Positions 1 through 5,706 of a DNA stretch of 6,773 bases are shown in pieces. This DNA is from Nitratiruptor sp. Lineage in GTDB: Bacteria; Campylobacterota; Campylobacteria; Campylobacterales; Nitratiruptoraceae. Location of the stretch: assembly GCA_015494505.1 (NCBI GenBank), contig WGBB01000022.1, positions 1 through 6,773 of the forward strand. Direction: 5' to 3'. Under the pieces are notes generated by a model. It saw nothing but the letters and a program-made list of their open reading frames with translations. It made no database searches and was not told the DNA's origin. Each line of letters opens with the position of its first letter. Position 1 is the stretch's first letter. Made by a program: the position numbers and the translations under genes.

Positions 1-1415
1 AAGATATCCAGGTCGATCTTTTTCTCGAATTCCACGATCTCTTCTATCTGATACAAAAACCATGGATCGATTTGGCTCAGCTCATAAATCTCCTCTACAC
101 CCAGGCCCTCGCGGAATGCTTGCGCGATGTAGAGCAAGCGCTTTTCGTTGGGACGGCGTATTTCGTGCTTGATGGTCTCGATATCGGCATCGATTTTCTC
201 AAAACCGCTCAAACCCGTCTCGAGTGAGCAGAGCCCCTTTTGGATCGACTCTTTGAAGGTGCGGCCGATCGCCATCACCTCCCCCACGCTCTTCATGGAG
301 GTGGTCAGTGTCGAATCTGCCATCGGGAATTTTTCGAAGGTAAAGCGCGGGATTTTGGTGACGATGTAGTCGATGGTGGGCTCGAAGCTGGCAGCCGTGC
401 CGGTGATGTCGTTTTCGATCTCATCGAGGGTGTAGCCCACGGCCAAAAGCGTGGCCACCTTGGCGATAGGGTAGCCCGTGGCTTTGGATGCCAGGGCGCT
501 TGAGCGAGAGACGCGGGGGTTCATCTCGATGACGATCATACGCCCCGTCTTGGGATTGACGGCGAACTGCACGTTCGATCCTCCCGTATCCACACCGATT
601 TCACGAAGGATCGCAAAAGATGCGTCGCGCATGCGCTGATACTCTTTGTCCGTAAGCGTCAGCGCCGGTGCGATGGTGATGGAGTCGCCCGTATGCACAC
701 CCATGGGATCGAGGTTTTCGATGGAGCAGACGATGATGCAGTTGTCATCCTTGTCACGGATGACCTCCATCTCGTACTCTTTCCATCCTAAGAGTGATTC
801 TTCGATGAGGATTTCGTTAATGGGGCTCGCTTCTAGGCCTTTAGCGGCGAGGGTTTTGAACTCGTCGATATTGTAGGCCACACCACTACCACCGCCTGCT
901 AGCGTGTAAGAAGCGCGAATAATGAGGGGAAAGCCTATTTCCCTGGCCGCCTCCATCGCCTCTTCCATCGAGTAGGCGTAGCGGCTTTTTGGGAGGTCCA
1001 TACCGATTTTGAGCATCGCTTCCTTGAAGGCCTGGCGGTCTTCGCCCTTTTTGATGGCCTCGGGGCGTGCACCTAAAAATTTGACACCTTCAAGCATCCC
1101 CTTTTCGTACATGCTCATGGCGACATTAAGTGCCGTTTGGCCACCCATGGTAGGCAATATCGCATCGACTTTTTCTTGCTGAATAATCTTATAGATGATA
1201 TCTTCGGTGATGGGCTCGATGTAGGTGCGATCGGCGAAACCGGGATCGGTCATGATGGTAGCTGGGTTGGAGTTGACCAGCACCACGCGGTAGCCTAAAG
1301 ACTTGAGAGTTTTGACCGCTTGGGTACCGGAGTAGTCAAATTCACACGCTTGGCCGATGACGATGGGTCCTGAGCCTATGAGGAGGATGGTGTGGATATC
1401 ATCTCTTTTTGGCAT
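1..1415 (-). CDS. carB: carbamoyl-phosphate synthase large subunit, N-terminal part (cut by left edge)
   Basis: This subunit makes carbamoyl phosphate from bicarbonate, ATP and the ammonia released by CarA, for pyrimidine and arginine synthesis in the cytoplasm. I translated 471 codons from ATG at 1415 to the edge with no stop; family members are about 1,070-1,090 residues, so less than half is visible. The visible part is the first ATP-grasp (carboxyphosphate) half plus the start of the oligomerisation domain. It opens with MPKRDDIHTILLIGSGPIVI. Recognisable active-site residues are the glycine-rich loop AGGGSG near 174-178, H241 in GVHTGDS, Q283 in NVQFAVNP, and E297/N299 in IEMNPRVSRSS, matching E. 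coli H243, Q285, E299 and N301. The start is supported by AAGGG at 1421-1425, five bases upstream. It lies 43 bases after mreC. carA is not in the window. The identity is secure; whether the C-terminal half is intact cannot be seen. Confidence 0.97.
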   Translation of the reverse strand, partial: MPKRDDIHTILLIGSGPIVIGQACEFDYSGTQAVKTLKSLGYRVVLVNSNPATIMTDPGFADRTYIEPITEDIIYKIIQQEKVDAILPTMGGQTALNVAMSMYEKGMLEGVKFLGARPEAIKKGEDRQAFKEAMLKIGMDLPKSRYAYSMEEAMEAAREIGFPLIIRASYTLAGGGSGVAYNIDEFKTLAAKGLEASPINEILIEESLLGWKEYEMEVIRDKDDNCIIVCSIENLDPMGVHTGDSITIAPALTLTDKEYQRMRDASFAILREIGVDTGGSNVQFAVNPKTGRMIVIEMNPRVSRSSALASKATGYPIAKVATLLAVGYTLDEIENDITGTAASFEPTIDYIVTKIPRFTFEKFPMADSTLTTSMKSVGEVMAIGRTFKESIQKGLCSLETGLSGFEKIDADIETIKHEIRRPNEKRLLYIAQAFREGLGVEEIYELSQIDPWFLYQIEEIVEFEKKIDLDI

Positions 1416-1420
1416 GATTA

Positions 1421-1425
1421 CCCTT
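1421..1425 (-). promoter_or_regulatory. ribosome binding site of carB
   Basis: The minus strand reads AAGGG here, five bases before the carB ATG at 1415. It fixes the carB start, which also matches the usual N-terminus of the family. Confidence 0.75.
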
Positions 1426-1440
1426 GGTTTTTAGTTTTTA

Positions 1441-1454
1441 ATTGTACAAAAAAG
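1441..1454 (-). promoter_or_regulatory. candidate sigma-70 promoter for carB (extended -10 with T-tract)
   Basis: In the gap between mreC and carB the minus strand reads CTTTTTTGTACAAT, ending in the -10-like hexamer TACAAT at 1446-1441. Five of its six bases match TATAAT. It is preceded by a G and a run of six Ts. Vegetative promoters of Campylobacter and Helicobacter typically lack a clear -35 box and instead have T-rich tracts upstream of the -10, so this fits well. A start 6-8 bases downstream would leave a short leader of roughly 20 bases before the carB ATG. The T-tract and hexamer overlap an 8-base palindrome, TTGTACAA (1442-1449). This is a sequence-only prediction, and A/T-rich gaps give such matches by chance. 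Confidence 0.45.
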
Positions 1455-1458
1455 TTCT

Positions 1459-2205
1459 TTATAACTTCATTAGCCACAAAAACCTCGGATGCGACAAATC
1501 GGCATATGTTTTCACTTTCGCTACTTTGTAGCTACCCTCTTGCCACACCCGCACCACTTCCCCTACGGGGATACCGTATGGGAAAATAGCATCGAGACCG
1601 CTCGTAAGCACTTTTTGGCCTATCTGGACATGCTCGTAAGTGGGAATATACTTGACGATGATGTAGCGGTTGTCTCCGCTTCCCATGGCGACACCCTGTG
1701 CACCGCTTTGGGTGATAACACCGTAGCTGCATTTTTTATTGCCATTGAAAAGCGCCACGGCTTTGCCATCTTTTTGCACTGCAATACCTGCGACGCTTCT
1801 ATCCTTGATGAGACCATAGATTTTTTGGGGTTCGAGTTTGGCATCGAGCCACATGGCGCTATAGTCGCCAAACTTCATATACGCGATAGCACCTACGAGC
1901 CGCATATCGACCGAAGGGATGGTGAGATTGCACTCCTTTTGCAGCGCTTTCAAACGATCATATAGGTCTGCATAGAGGATGCGATAGCGTTCGAGCTCAC
2001 GGTTGCGCTTTGAGAGTGTTTCGATTTTGTAGGCTTGATCGAGAAAGGTGTAGTAGCGCTTTTGGATGTTATCGATAAAAGTGAAGAGTTCTCGTTTTAT
2101 TTGGAACGTAACGTCAGAGACAAATGCACGTACCGTGGCGTTGAGCCTATAGAGGCCAACCGCCAAAGCTGCGACAATGATAAAAGCGACGAGGCGCTTA
2201 CTCAT
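1459..2205 (-). CDS. mreC: rod shape-determining protein MreC
   Basis: MreC is a bitopic inner-membrane protein whose periplasmic part links cytoplasmic MreB to the penicillin-binding proteins and Rod machinery of lateral wall growth. The 248-residue product has a short cytoplasmic start (MSKR), one hydrophobic segment at about 5-22, and a charged helical stretch at about 35-92 that probably forms the dimerising coiled coil. A beta-rich domain fills the rest, with the family signature near the end (VLTSGLDAIFPYGIPVGEV, 199-217). The length fits the short MreC of Campylobacterota; many other bacteria have 280-370 residues. The ATG at 2205 overlaps the mreB stop in ATGAGTAA (8 bases). I see no Shine-Dalgarno sequence upstream, so translation is probably coupled to mreB. 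No mreD follows; carB is next. One cysteine (C92) lies after the coiled coil and another at C159. Confidence 0.93.
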   Translation of the reverse strand: MSKRLVAFIIVAALAVGLYRLNATVRAFVSDVTFQIKRELFTFIDNIQKRYYTFLDQAYKIETLSKRNRELERYRILYADLYDRLKALQKECNLTIPSVDMRLVGAIAYMKFGDYSAMWLDAKLEPQKIYGLIKDRSVAGIAVQKDGKAVALFNGNKKCSYGVITQSGAQGVAMGSGDNRYIIVKYIPTYEHVQIGQKVLTSGLDAIFPYGIPVGEVVRVWQEGSYKVAKVKTYADLSHPRFLWLMKL

Positions 2206-3232
2206 CGGCTAGTTGCTGCAAGATTTCGATCTCTTCAAGCACGCGTCCTGTGCCTTTGGCCACCGCTAGGAGTGGGTCTTCGGCGATGAAGACGGGGATC
2301 TTGACGGCATCTGAAAGATAGCGGTCGAGATTGCGAATAAGTGCGCCGCCGCCTGTGAGCACGATACCGTTTTCGATAATATCGCCGGCAAGCTCCGGCG
2401 GAGTCTGCTCGAGCACGTCTTTAAGCGCTTCGGTTATAGCTTTGATGGGTGCTTTCATCGCTTCATAGATATCTTCGCTGGTGACGGTGATGGTATTGAG
2501 GAGTCCCCCCACCTGGTCACGGCCAGTGATGGTCATCTTCAGCGGCTCATCCAACGGCATGGCGGTACCGATTTCGATCTTCACCTCTTCAGCCACACGA
2601 TCACCGATGATGAGATTGTACTTTTTCTTGATGTAATCGATGATGGCATTGTCGATTTTGTCTCCCGCGACGCGAATCGATTTGCTCACCACGAGACCGC
2701 CGAGGGATATGACTCCTATCTCCGTCGTCCCGCCGCCGATGTCGACGACGAGGCTTCCCTGAGGCTCTTTGACGGGCAGTCCCGCACCGATGGCAGCTGC
2801 CATCGGCTCTTCGATGAGGTAGACTTCACGTGCCCCGGCACTGAGGGCCGACTCTTTGACGGCTTTGCGCTCCACTTGTGTGAGGCCGTAGGGTACGCAG
2901 ATGATGATGCGGGGACGGATGAAGGCCTTTCGCTTGTGCGCCTTTTCGATAAAGTAGCGAATCATCTTTTCGGTGATGTCAAAATCCGCGATCACACCAT
3001 CTTTCATGGGGCGTATCGCCTTGATGTCTCCCGGGGTTTTACCCACCATCTCTTTCGCCTCGCGCCCCACCGCTAGTATTCGCTGCCTACCGTGACGATC
3101 ACTCTTGATGGCCACCACGGAGGGTTCATTTATGATAATACCCTCACCTTTGCTAAGCACCAGCGTATTGGCGGTTCCTAGGTCTATGCCCATATCATTG
3201 GAAAACATCCCGATGATCGAATCGAAAATCAT
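2198..3232 (-). CDS. mreB: rod shape-determining protein MreB (bacterial actin)
   Basis: MreB is an ATP-binding actin homologue that forms membrane-bound filaments and directs peptidoglycan insertion. With the start at ATG 3232 the protein has 344 residues, normal for the family. Motifs in order are an N-terminal amphipathic membrane-targeting stretch (IFDSIIGMF, 2-10), phosphate-1 loop DLGTANT (17-23), EEPMAAAIGAG (141-151) carrying the presumed catalytic glutamate, phosphate-2 loop DIGGGTTEIG (164-173), and adenosine motif TGGGALI (293-299). The open reading frame can be extended to GTG 3238, but I reject that. AAGGTG at 3243-3238 sits five bases before the ATG, overlaps the GTG codon itself, and homologues begin MIF or MIL. 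It lies nine bases after clpX and is followed by mreC with an 8-base overlap. The ATP-binding motifs look intact. Confidence 0.98.
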   Translation of the reverse strand: MIFDSIIGMFSNDMGIDLGTANTLVLSKGEGIIINEPSVVAIKSDRHGRQRILAVGREAKEMVGKTPGDIKAIRPMKDGVIADFDITEKMIRYFIEKAHKRKAFIRPRIIICVPYGLTQVERKAVKESALSAGAREVYLIEEPMAAAIGAGLPVKEPQGSLVVDIGGGTTEIGVISLGGLVVSKSIRVAGDKIDNAIIDYIKKKYNLIIGDRVAEEVKIEIGTAMPLDEPLKMTITGRDQVGGLLNTITVTSEDIYEAMKAPIKAITEALKDVLEQTPPELAGDIIENGIVLTGGGALIRNLDRYLSDAVKIPVFIAEDPLLAVAKGTGRVLEEIEILQQLADE

Positions 3233-3237
3233 AGCCA

Positions 3238-3243
3238 CACCTT
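3238..3243 (-). promoter_or_regulatory. ribosome binding site that decides the mreB start
   Basis: The minus strand reads AAGGTG, overlapping the clpX TAA stop (3244-3242) by two bases. It is five bases from ATG 3232 but overlaps GTG 3238. This favours the ATG and suggests translation of mreB closely follows termination on clpX. Confidence 0.75.
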
Positions 3244-4477
3244 ATGCGCTCTTTTTCTCTTTTTTAATAAGTAGCGGCTCTGCTTTGTGCTCCACTACCT
3301 CTTTTGTGATGATGACTTCATAACCTGCGTACTCAGGGAGGTTGAACATGATATCCACCATAATCTCTTCCATAATACTGCGAAGACCTCTCGCTCCCGT
3401 CTTGCGTTTGATGGCGAGGTCCGCTATCGCTTCGAGCGCCTCACGCTCAAATGTGAGCTCCACATTATCGAGGGCGAAGAGCTTTTTATACTGTTTCACA
3501 AGAGCGTTTTTTGGTTCTGTGAGGATGCGCACCATATCGTCGCGGCTTAGTTCATTCAGTGTCGCTATCATATGCAGACGGCCGATGAGTTCGGGGATAA
3601 GACCGTATTGCACCAAATCATCCGGCTCGACAAAGCGTAAAAGATCGCTTTCATCCCTCTTGGAGCGCTTCTCTTGGCCAAAGCCAAGCACATTGCCGCC
3701 GAGGCGTCGCTTGATGATATCGGTCAGACCATCGAAGGCCCCACCGCAGATAAAGAGGATGTTGGAGGTATCTATCTGGACGAACTCCTGGTTGGGATGT
3801 TTGCGTCCCCCTTTGGCGCTGATATTGACAACGCTTCCTTCGATGATTTTGAGCAGTGCTTGCTGGACACCCTCACCGCTCACGTCTCGTGTGATGCTAC
3901 GATTTTCGCCAAGACGGGCGATTTTGTCGATCTCGTCGATAAAGACAATACCGCGCTCGGCCTTTTTTACATCCTCTCCAGCAGCATGGTAGAGGCGTGT
4001 GAGGATATTTTCCACATCTTCACCCACGTAGCCGGCTTCCGTGAGGCTCGTGGCATCCGCGATAGCTAGAGGCACGTCGAGGACTCTCGCCATGGTCTGG
4101 GCCATGAGGGTCTTTCCGCTTCCGGTGGGTCCTATGAAAAGAACATTGGACTTTGCTATTTCCGTATCATCCTCTTCGATTTCATGCTGTTTAAAAATAC
4201 GTTTATAGTGATTATAGACCGCGACACTAAAGACTTTTTTGGCACTCTCTTGGCCTATGACATACTCATCCAAAATCGCTTTGAGCTCTTTAGGTGTAGG
4301 CAGATAGTCGAGCTTTTCGGGATGTCGCTCATCTTTTGATTCAATCTCTCCAAAAAGAATACGATAGGCTGATTCCACACAATTTTTACAAATATATACG
4401 TTCGATCCTTCCGGACCTGCTAAAAGCGGATTTTCGTGTGTTTCGAACTTTCCGCAAAAACTACAACTTTTTAACAT
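3242..4477 (-). CDS. clpX: ATP-dependent Clp protease ATP-binding subunit ClpX
   Basis: ClpX is a hexameric AAA+ unfoldase that recognises tagged or specific proteins, unfolds them and feeds them to ClpP in the cytoplasm. The 411 residues are family length. The N-terminal zinc domain has all four cysteines (C5, C8, C30, C33). The AAA+ core shows Walker A GPTGSGKT (116-123), pore-1 loop GYVG (149-152), Walker B FIDEID (179-184), RKH loop (225-227), arginine finger R300 in ELIGRL, and sensor-2 GARGLRS (361-367). The ClpP-docking tripeptide, IGF in E. coli, is LGF here (264-266). Its ATG directly follows the lpxA TAG stop, with a strong ribosome binding site inside lpxA. No clpP is adjacent, unlike the common clpP-clpX pair. 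The first third is richer in A+T than mreB. All functional motifs look intact. Confidence 0.98.
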   Translation of the reverse strand: MLKSCSFCGKFETHENPLLAGPEGSNVYICKNCVESAYRILFGEIESKDERHPEKLDYLPTPKELKAILDEYVIGQESAKKVFSVAVYNHYKRIFKQHEIEEDDTEIAKSNVLFIGPTGSGKTLMAQTMARVLDVPLAIADATSLTEAGYVGEDVENILTRLYHAAGEDVKKAERGIVFIDEIDKIARLGENRSITRDVSGEGVQQALLKIIEGSVVNISAKGGRKHPNQEFVQIDTSNILFICGGAFDGLTDIIKRRLGGNVLGFGQEKRSKRDESDLLRFVEPDDLVQYGLIPELIGRLHMIATLNELSRDDMVRILTEPKNALVKQYKKLFALDNVELTFEREALEAIADLAIKRKTGARGLRSIMEEIMVDIMFNLPEYAGYEVIITKEVVEHKAEPLLIKKEKKSA

Positions 4478-5248
4478 CTATTCACCTCTAAATGGTATTC
4501 CTCGTTTGGTTTCTAAAACAAATTTTGCTAATTTCCTTACATGCTCGCTGGGGCTCTCTAGCAGTGCTTGAGCGCTTTCTTGAAGCGGCTTACCCGATAG
4601 AAAAAGCTCTTTATAGGCGGCTTTAAGCTCATTGACCACTTCTGAGCCTAAGCGTCTGCGAATTCCTGTGAGATTGAGCCCTCGTAGTTTCGCTCGGTTC
4701 CCCTCGGCCAAGCAGTATGGCGGGATATCTTGGCTCACCGCACTGGCTCCTGCTATCATAGCATAATCGCCTATATGCACAAACTGATGAATAGGCGTCA
4801 TCCCGCCGATAACCACGTTATCACCCAACTCCACATGGCCTGCTAAGGTAGCGGCATTGGCCAGGATGCAGCCGTTGCCTATCTTGCAGTCGTGTGCCAC
4901 GTGCACATAGCCCATCAAAAGGTTGTTATCGCCGATGACGGTCTTTCCGCCACCCCCTTCGGTGCCGGGATTGATGAGGCAAAATTCACGGATGATGTTG
5001 TTCTTGCCGATGATGAGCTCTACCTCTTCACCCTTGTATTTGAGGTCTTGGGGGATAGAACCCACCACGGCGTGGTAAAAGACCTTCGTTCCTGCACCGA
5101 TGCGGGTCTTCCCGTCGATGATGGCACCTTGCATGATGACGCAGCCATCCTCGATAACGGCATCTTTACTGATAAAGGCGTGGGGACCTATGGTGACATC
5201 TTTACCGATTTGTGCACCCTCTTCGATGATGGCCTGGGGTGAAATCAT
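4478..5248 (-). CDS. lpxA: acyl-ACP--UDP-N-acetylglucosamine O-acyltransferase LpxA
   Basis: LpxA catalyses the first step of lipid A synthesis, moving an (R)-3-hydroxyacyl chain from acyl carrier protein to UDP-GlcNAc (or its 3-amino analogue in some bacteria). With the start at ATG 5248 it has 256 residues, close to E. coli's 262. The first 180 or so residues are hexapeptide repeats of the left-handed beta-helix type, followed by a helical C-terminus ending TKRGIPFRGE. The catalytic base is H119 in VAHDC (E. coli H125); H116, H138 and H154 match the other conserved histidines. The residue equivalent to the chain-length ruler G173 of E. coli is also glycine (G167). The frame extends to GTG 5263, but GGGAG lies five bases before the ATG and homologues begin near here. 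It lies 11 bases after fabZ and directly abuts clpX. lpxD and lpxB are not adjacent. Confidence 0.97.
   Translation of the reverse strand: MISPQAIIEEGAQIGKDVTIGPHAFISKDAVIEDGCVIMQGAIIDGKTRIGAGTKVFYHAVVGSIPQDLKYKGEEVELIIGKNNIIREFCLINPGTEGGGGKTVIGDNNLLMGYVHVAHDCKIGNGCILANAATLAGHVELGDNVVIGGMTPIHQFVHIGDYAMIAGASAVSQDIPPYCLAEGNRAKLRGLNLTGIRRRLGSEVVNELKAAYKELFLSGKPLQESAQALLESPSEHVRKLAKFVLETKRGIPFRGE
4483..4489 (-). promoter_or_regulatory. ribosome binding site of clpX, inside the 3' end of lpxA
   Basis: The minus strand reads AGAGGTG five bases before ATG 4477. This is the strongest Shine-Dalgarno sequence in the window and lies within the last codons of lpxA. It allows efficient initiation of clpX even though the two genes have no spacer. 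Confidence 0.75.
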
Positions 5249-5253
5249 TACAT

Positions 5254-5258
5254 CTCCC
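5254..5258 (-). promoter_or_regulatory. ribosome binding site that decides the lpxA start
   Basis: The minus strand reads GGGAG between the fabZ stop and the lpxA ATG at 5248, with a five-base spacer. The upstream alternatives, GTG 5263 and ATG 5260, would leave this site inside the coding region, and both overlap the end of fabZ. Confidence 0.7.
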
Positions 5259-5259
5259 A

Positions 5260-5706
5260 TCACTTATCGACGATCATCGCTTTGAGCTCAGCCTCTGCCA
5301 CAAGGGTCCCGTCCACATAGGCTTTACCCTCGAGCACCCAGATATTGCCGCGATGCTTGAGTACTTGGAGCTCATATTCGAGGCGATCGCCGGGGCGTAC
5401 GGGATTGCGAAACTTACATTTATCGATACTCATAAAATAGACTACCTTGTCTTTGGCGGCTTCTTGCGCCTCTTTAGAGGAGCTCTTAAATGCCAGCACG
5501 CCGCCGGCTTGTGCCATGCCTTCGATGATCATGACGCCCGGATAGATGGGGTGACCTGGGAAATGCCCCTCGAAAACGGGCTCGGAAATACTAACGTTTT
5601 TATAAGCACGGATCGACTTCCCTTCATCTATCTCTGTGACGCGATCCACAAGCAAAAAGGGGTAGCGGTGGGGAAGGATTTTTTGGATCTCTACCACATC
5701 AAGCAT
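5260..5706 (-). CDS. fabZ: 3-hydroxyacyl-[acyl-carrier-protein] dehydratase FabZ
   Basis: FabZ removes water from (R)-3-hydroxyacyl-ACP to give trans-2-enoyl-ACP in each cycle of type II fatty acid synthesis in the cytoplasm. The 148 residues form a single hot-dog domain of typical length. It has the N-terminal KILPHRYPFLLVDRV stretch (9-23), catalytic H48 in EGHFPGHPIYPG, catalytic E62 in IIEGMAQAGG, and the FRNPVRPGD strand (99-107). The start at ATG 5706 has AAAGGA at 5717-5712, five bases upstream and inside queH; the two genes overlap in ATGCTTGA (8 bases). FabZ and LpxA, encoded next to each other, compete for the same 3-hydroxyacyl-ACP. Their joint transcription would keep phospholipid and lipid A acyl supply in step. 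The identity is secure, and the catalytic pair separates it from non-catalytic hot-dog proteins. Confidence 0.97.
   Translation of the reverse strand: MLDVVEIQKILPHRYPFLLVDRVTEIDEGKSIRAYKNVSISEPVFEGHFPGHPIYPGVMIIEGMAQAGGVLAFKSSSKEAQEAAKDKVVYFMSIDKCKFRNPVRPGDRLEYELQVLKHRGNIWVLEGKAYVDGTLVAEAELKAMIVDK

Noticed and set aside
1416..1458. The mreC-carB gap as a rho-independent terminator
   Set aside because: It has T- and A-rich tracts but no G+C-rich hairpin. The only palindrome, TTGTACAA, is too short and A+T-rich to terminate.
1489..1965. A 158-residue plus-strand open frame opposite mreC
   Set aside because: It is entirely inside mreC in antisense, with no recognisable domain or ribosome binding site supporting it.
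2383..2400. Inverted repeat in mreB (six-base arms CGCCGG/CCGGCG, six-base loop), a possible terminator
   Set aside because: It lies within the PPELAGD codons of mreB and is not followed by a T-run on the transcribed strand. It is probably a by-product of G+C-rich codons.
3342..3992. A 216-residue open frame on the plus strand opposite clpX
   Set aside because: It is fully antisense to a well-conserved gene, its product is low-complexity (Ser/Arg-rich) and resembles no family I know. It is explained by codon use on the other strand.
5249..5263. GTG 5263 or ATG 5260 as the lpxA start
   Set aside because: Both overlap the end of fabZ and leave the GGGAG site inside the coding region. ATG 5248 is correctly spaced and gives the usual LpxA N-terminus.
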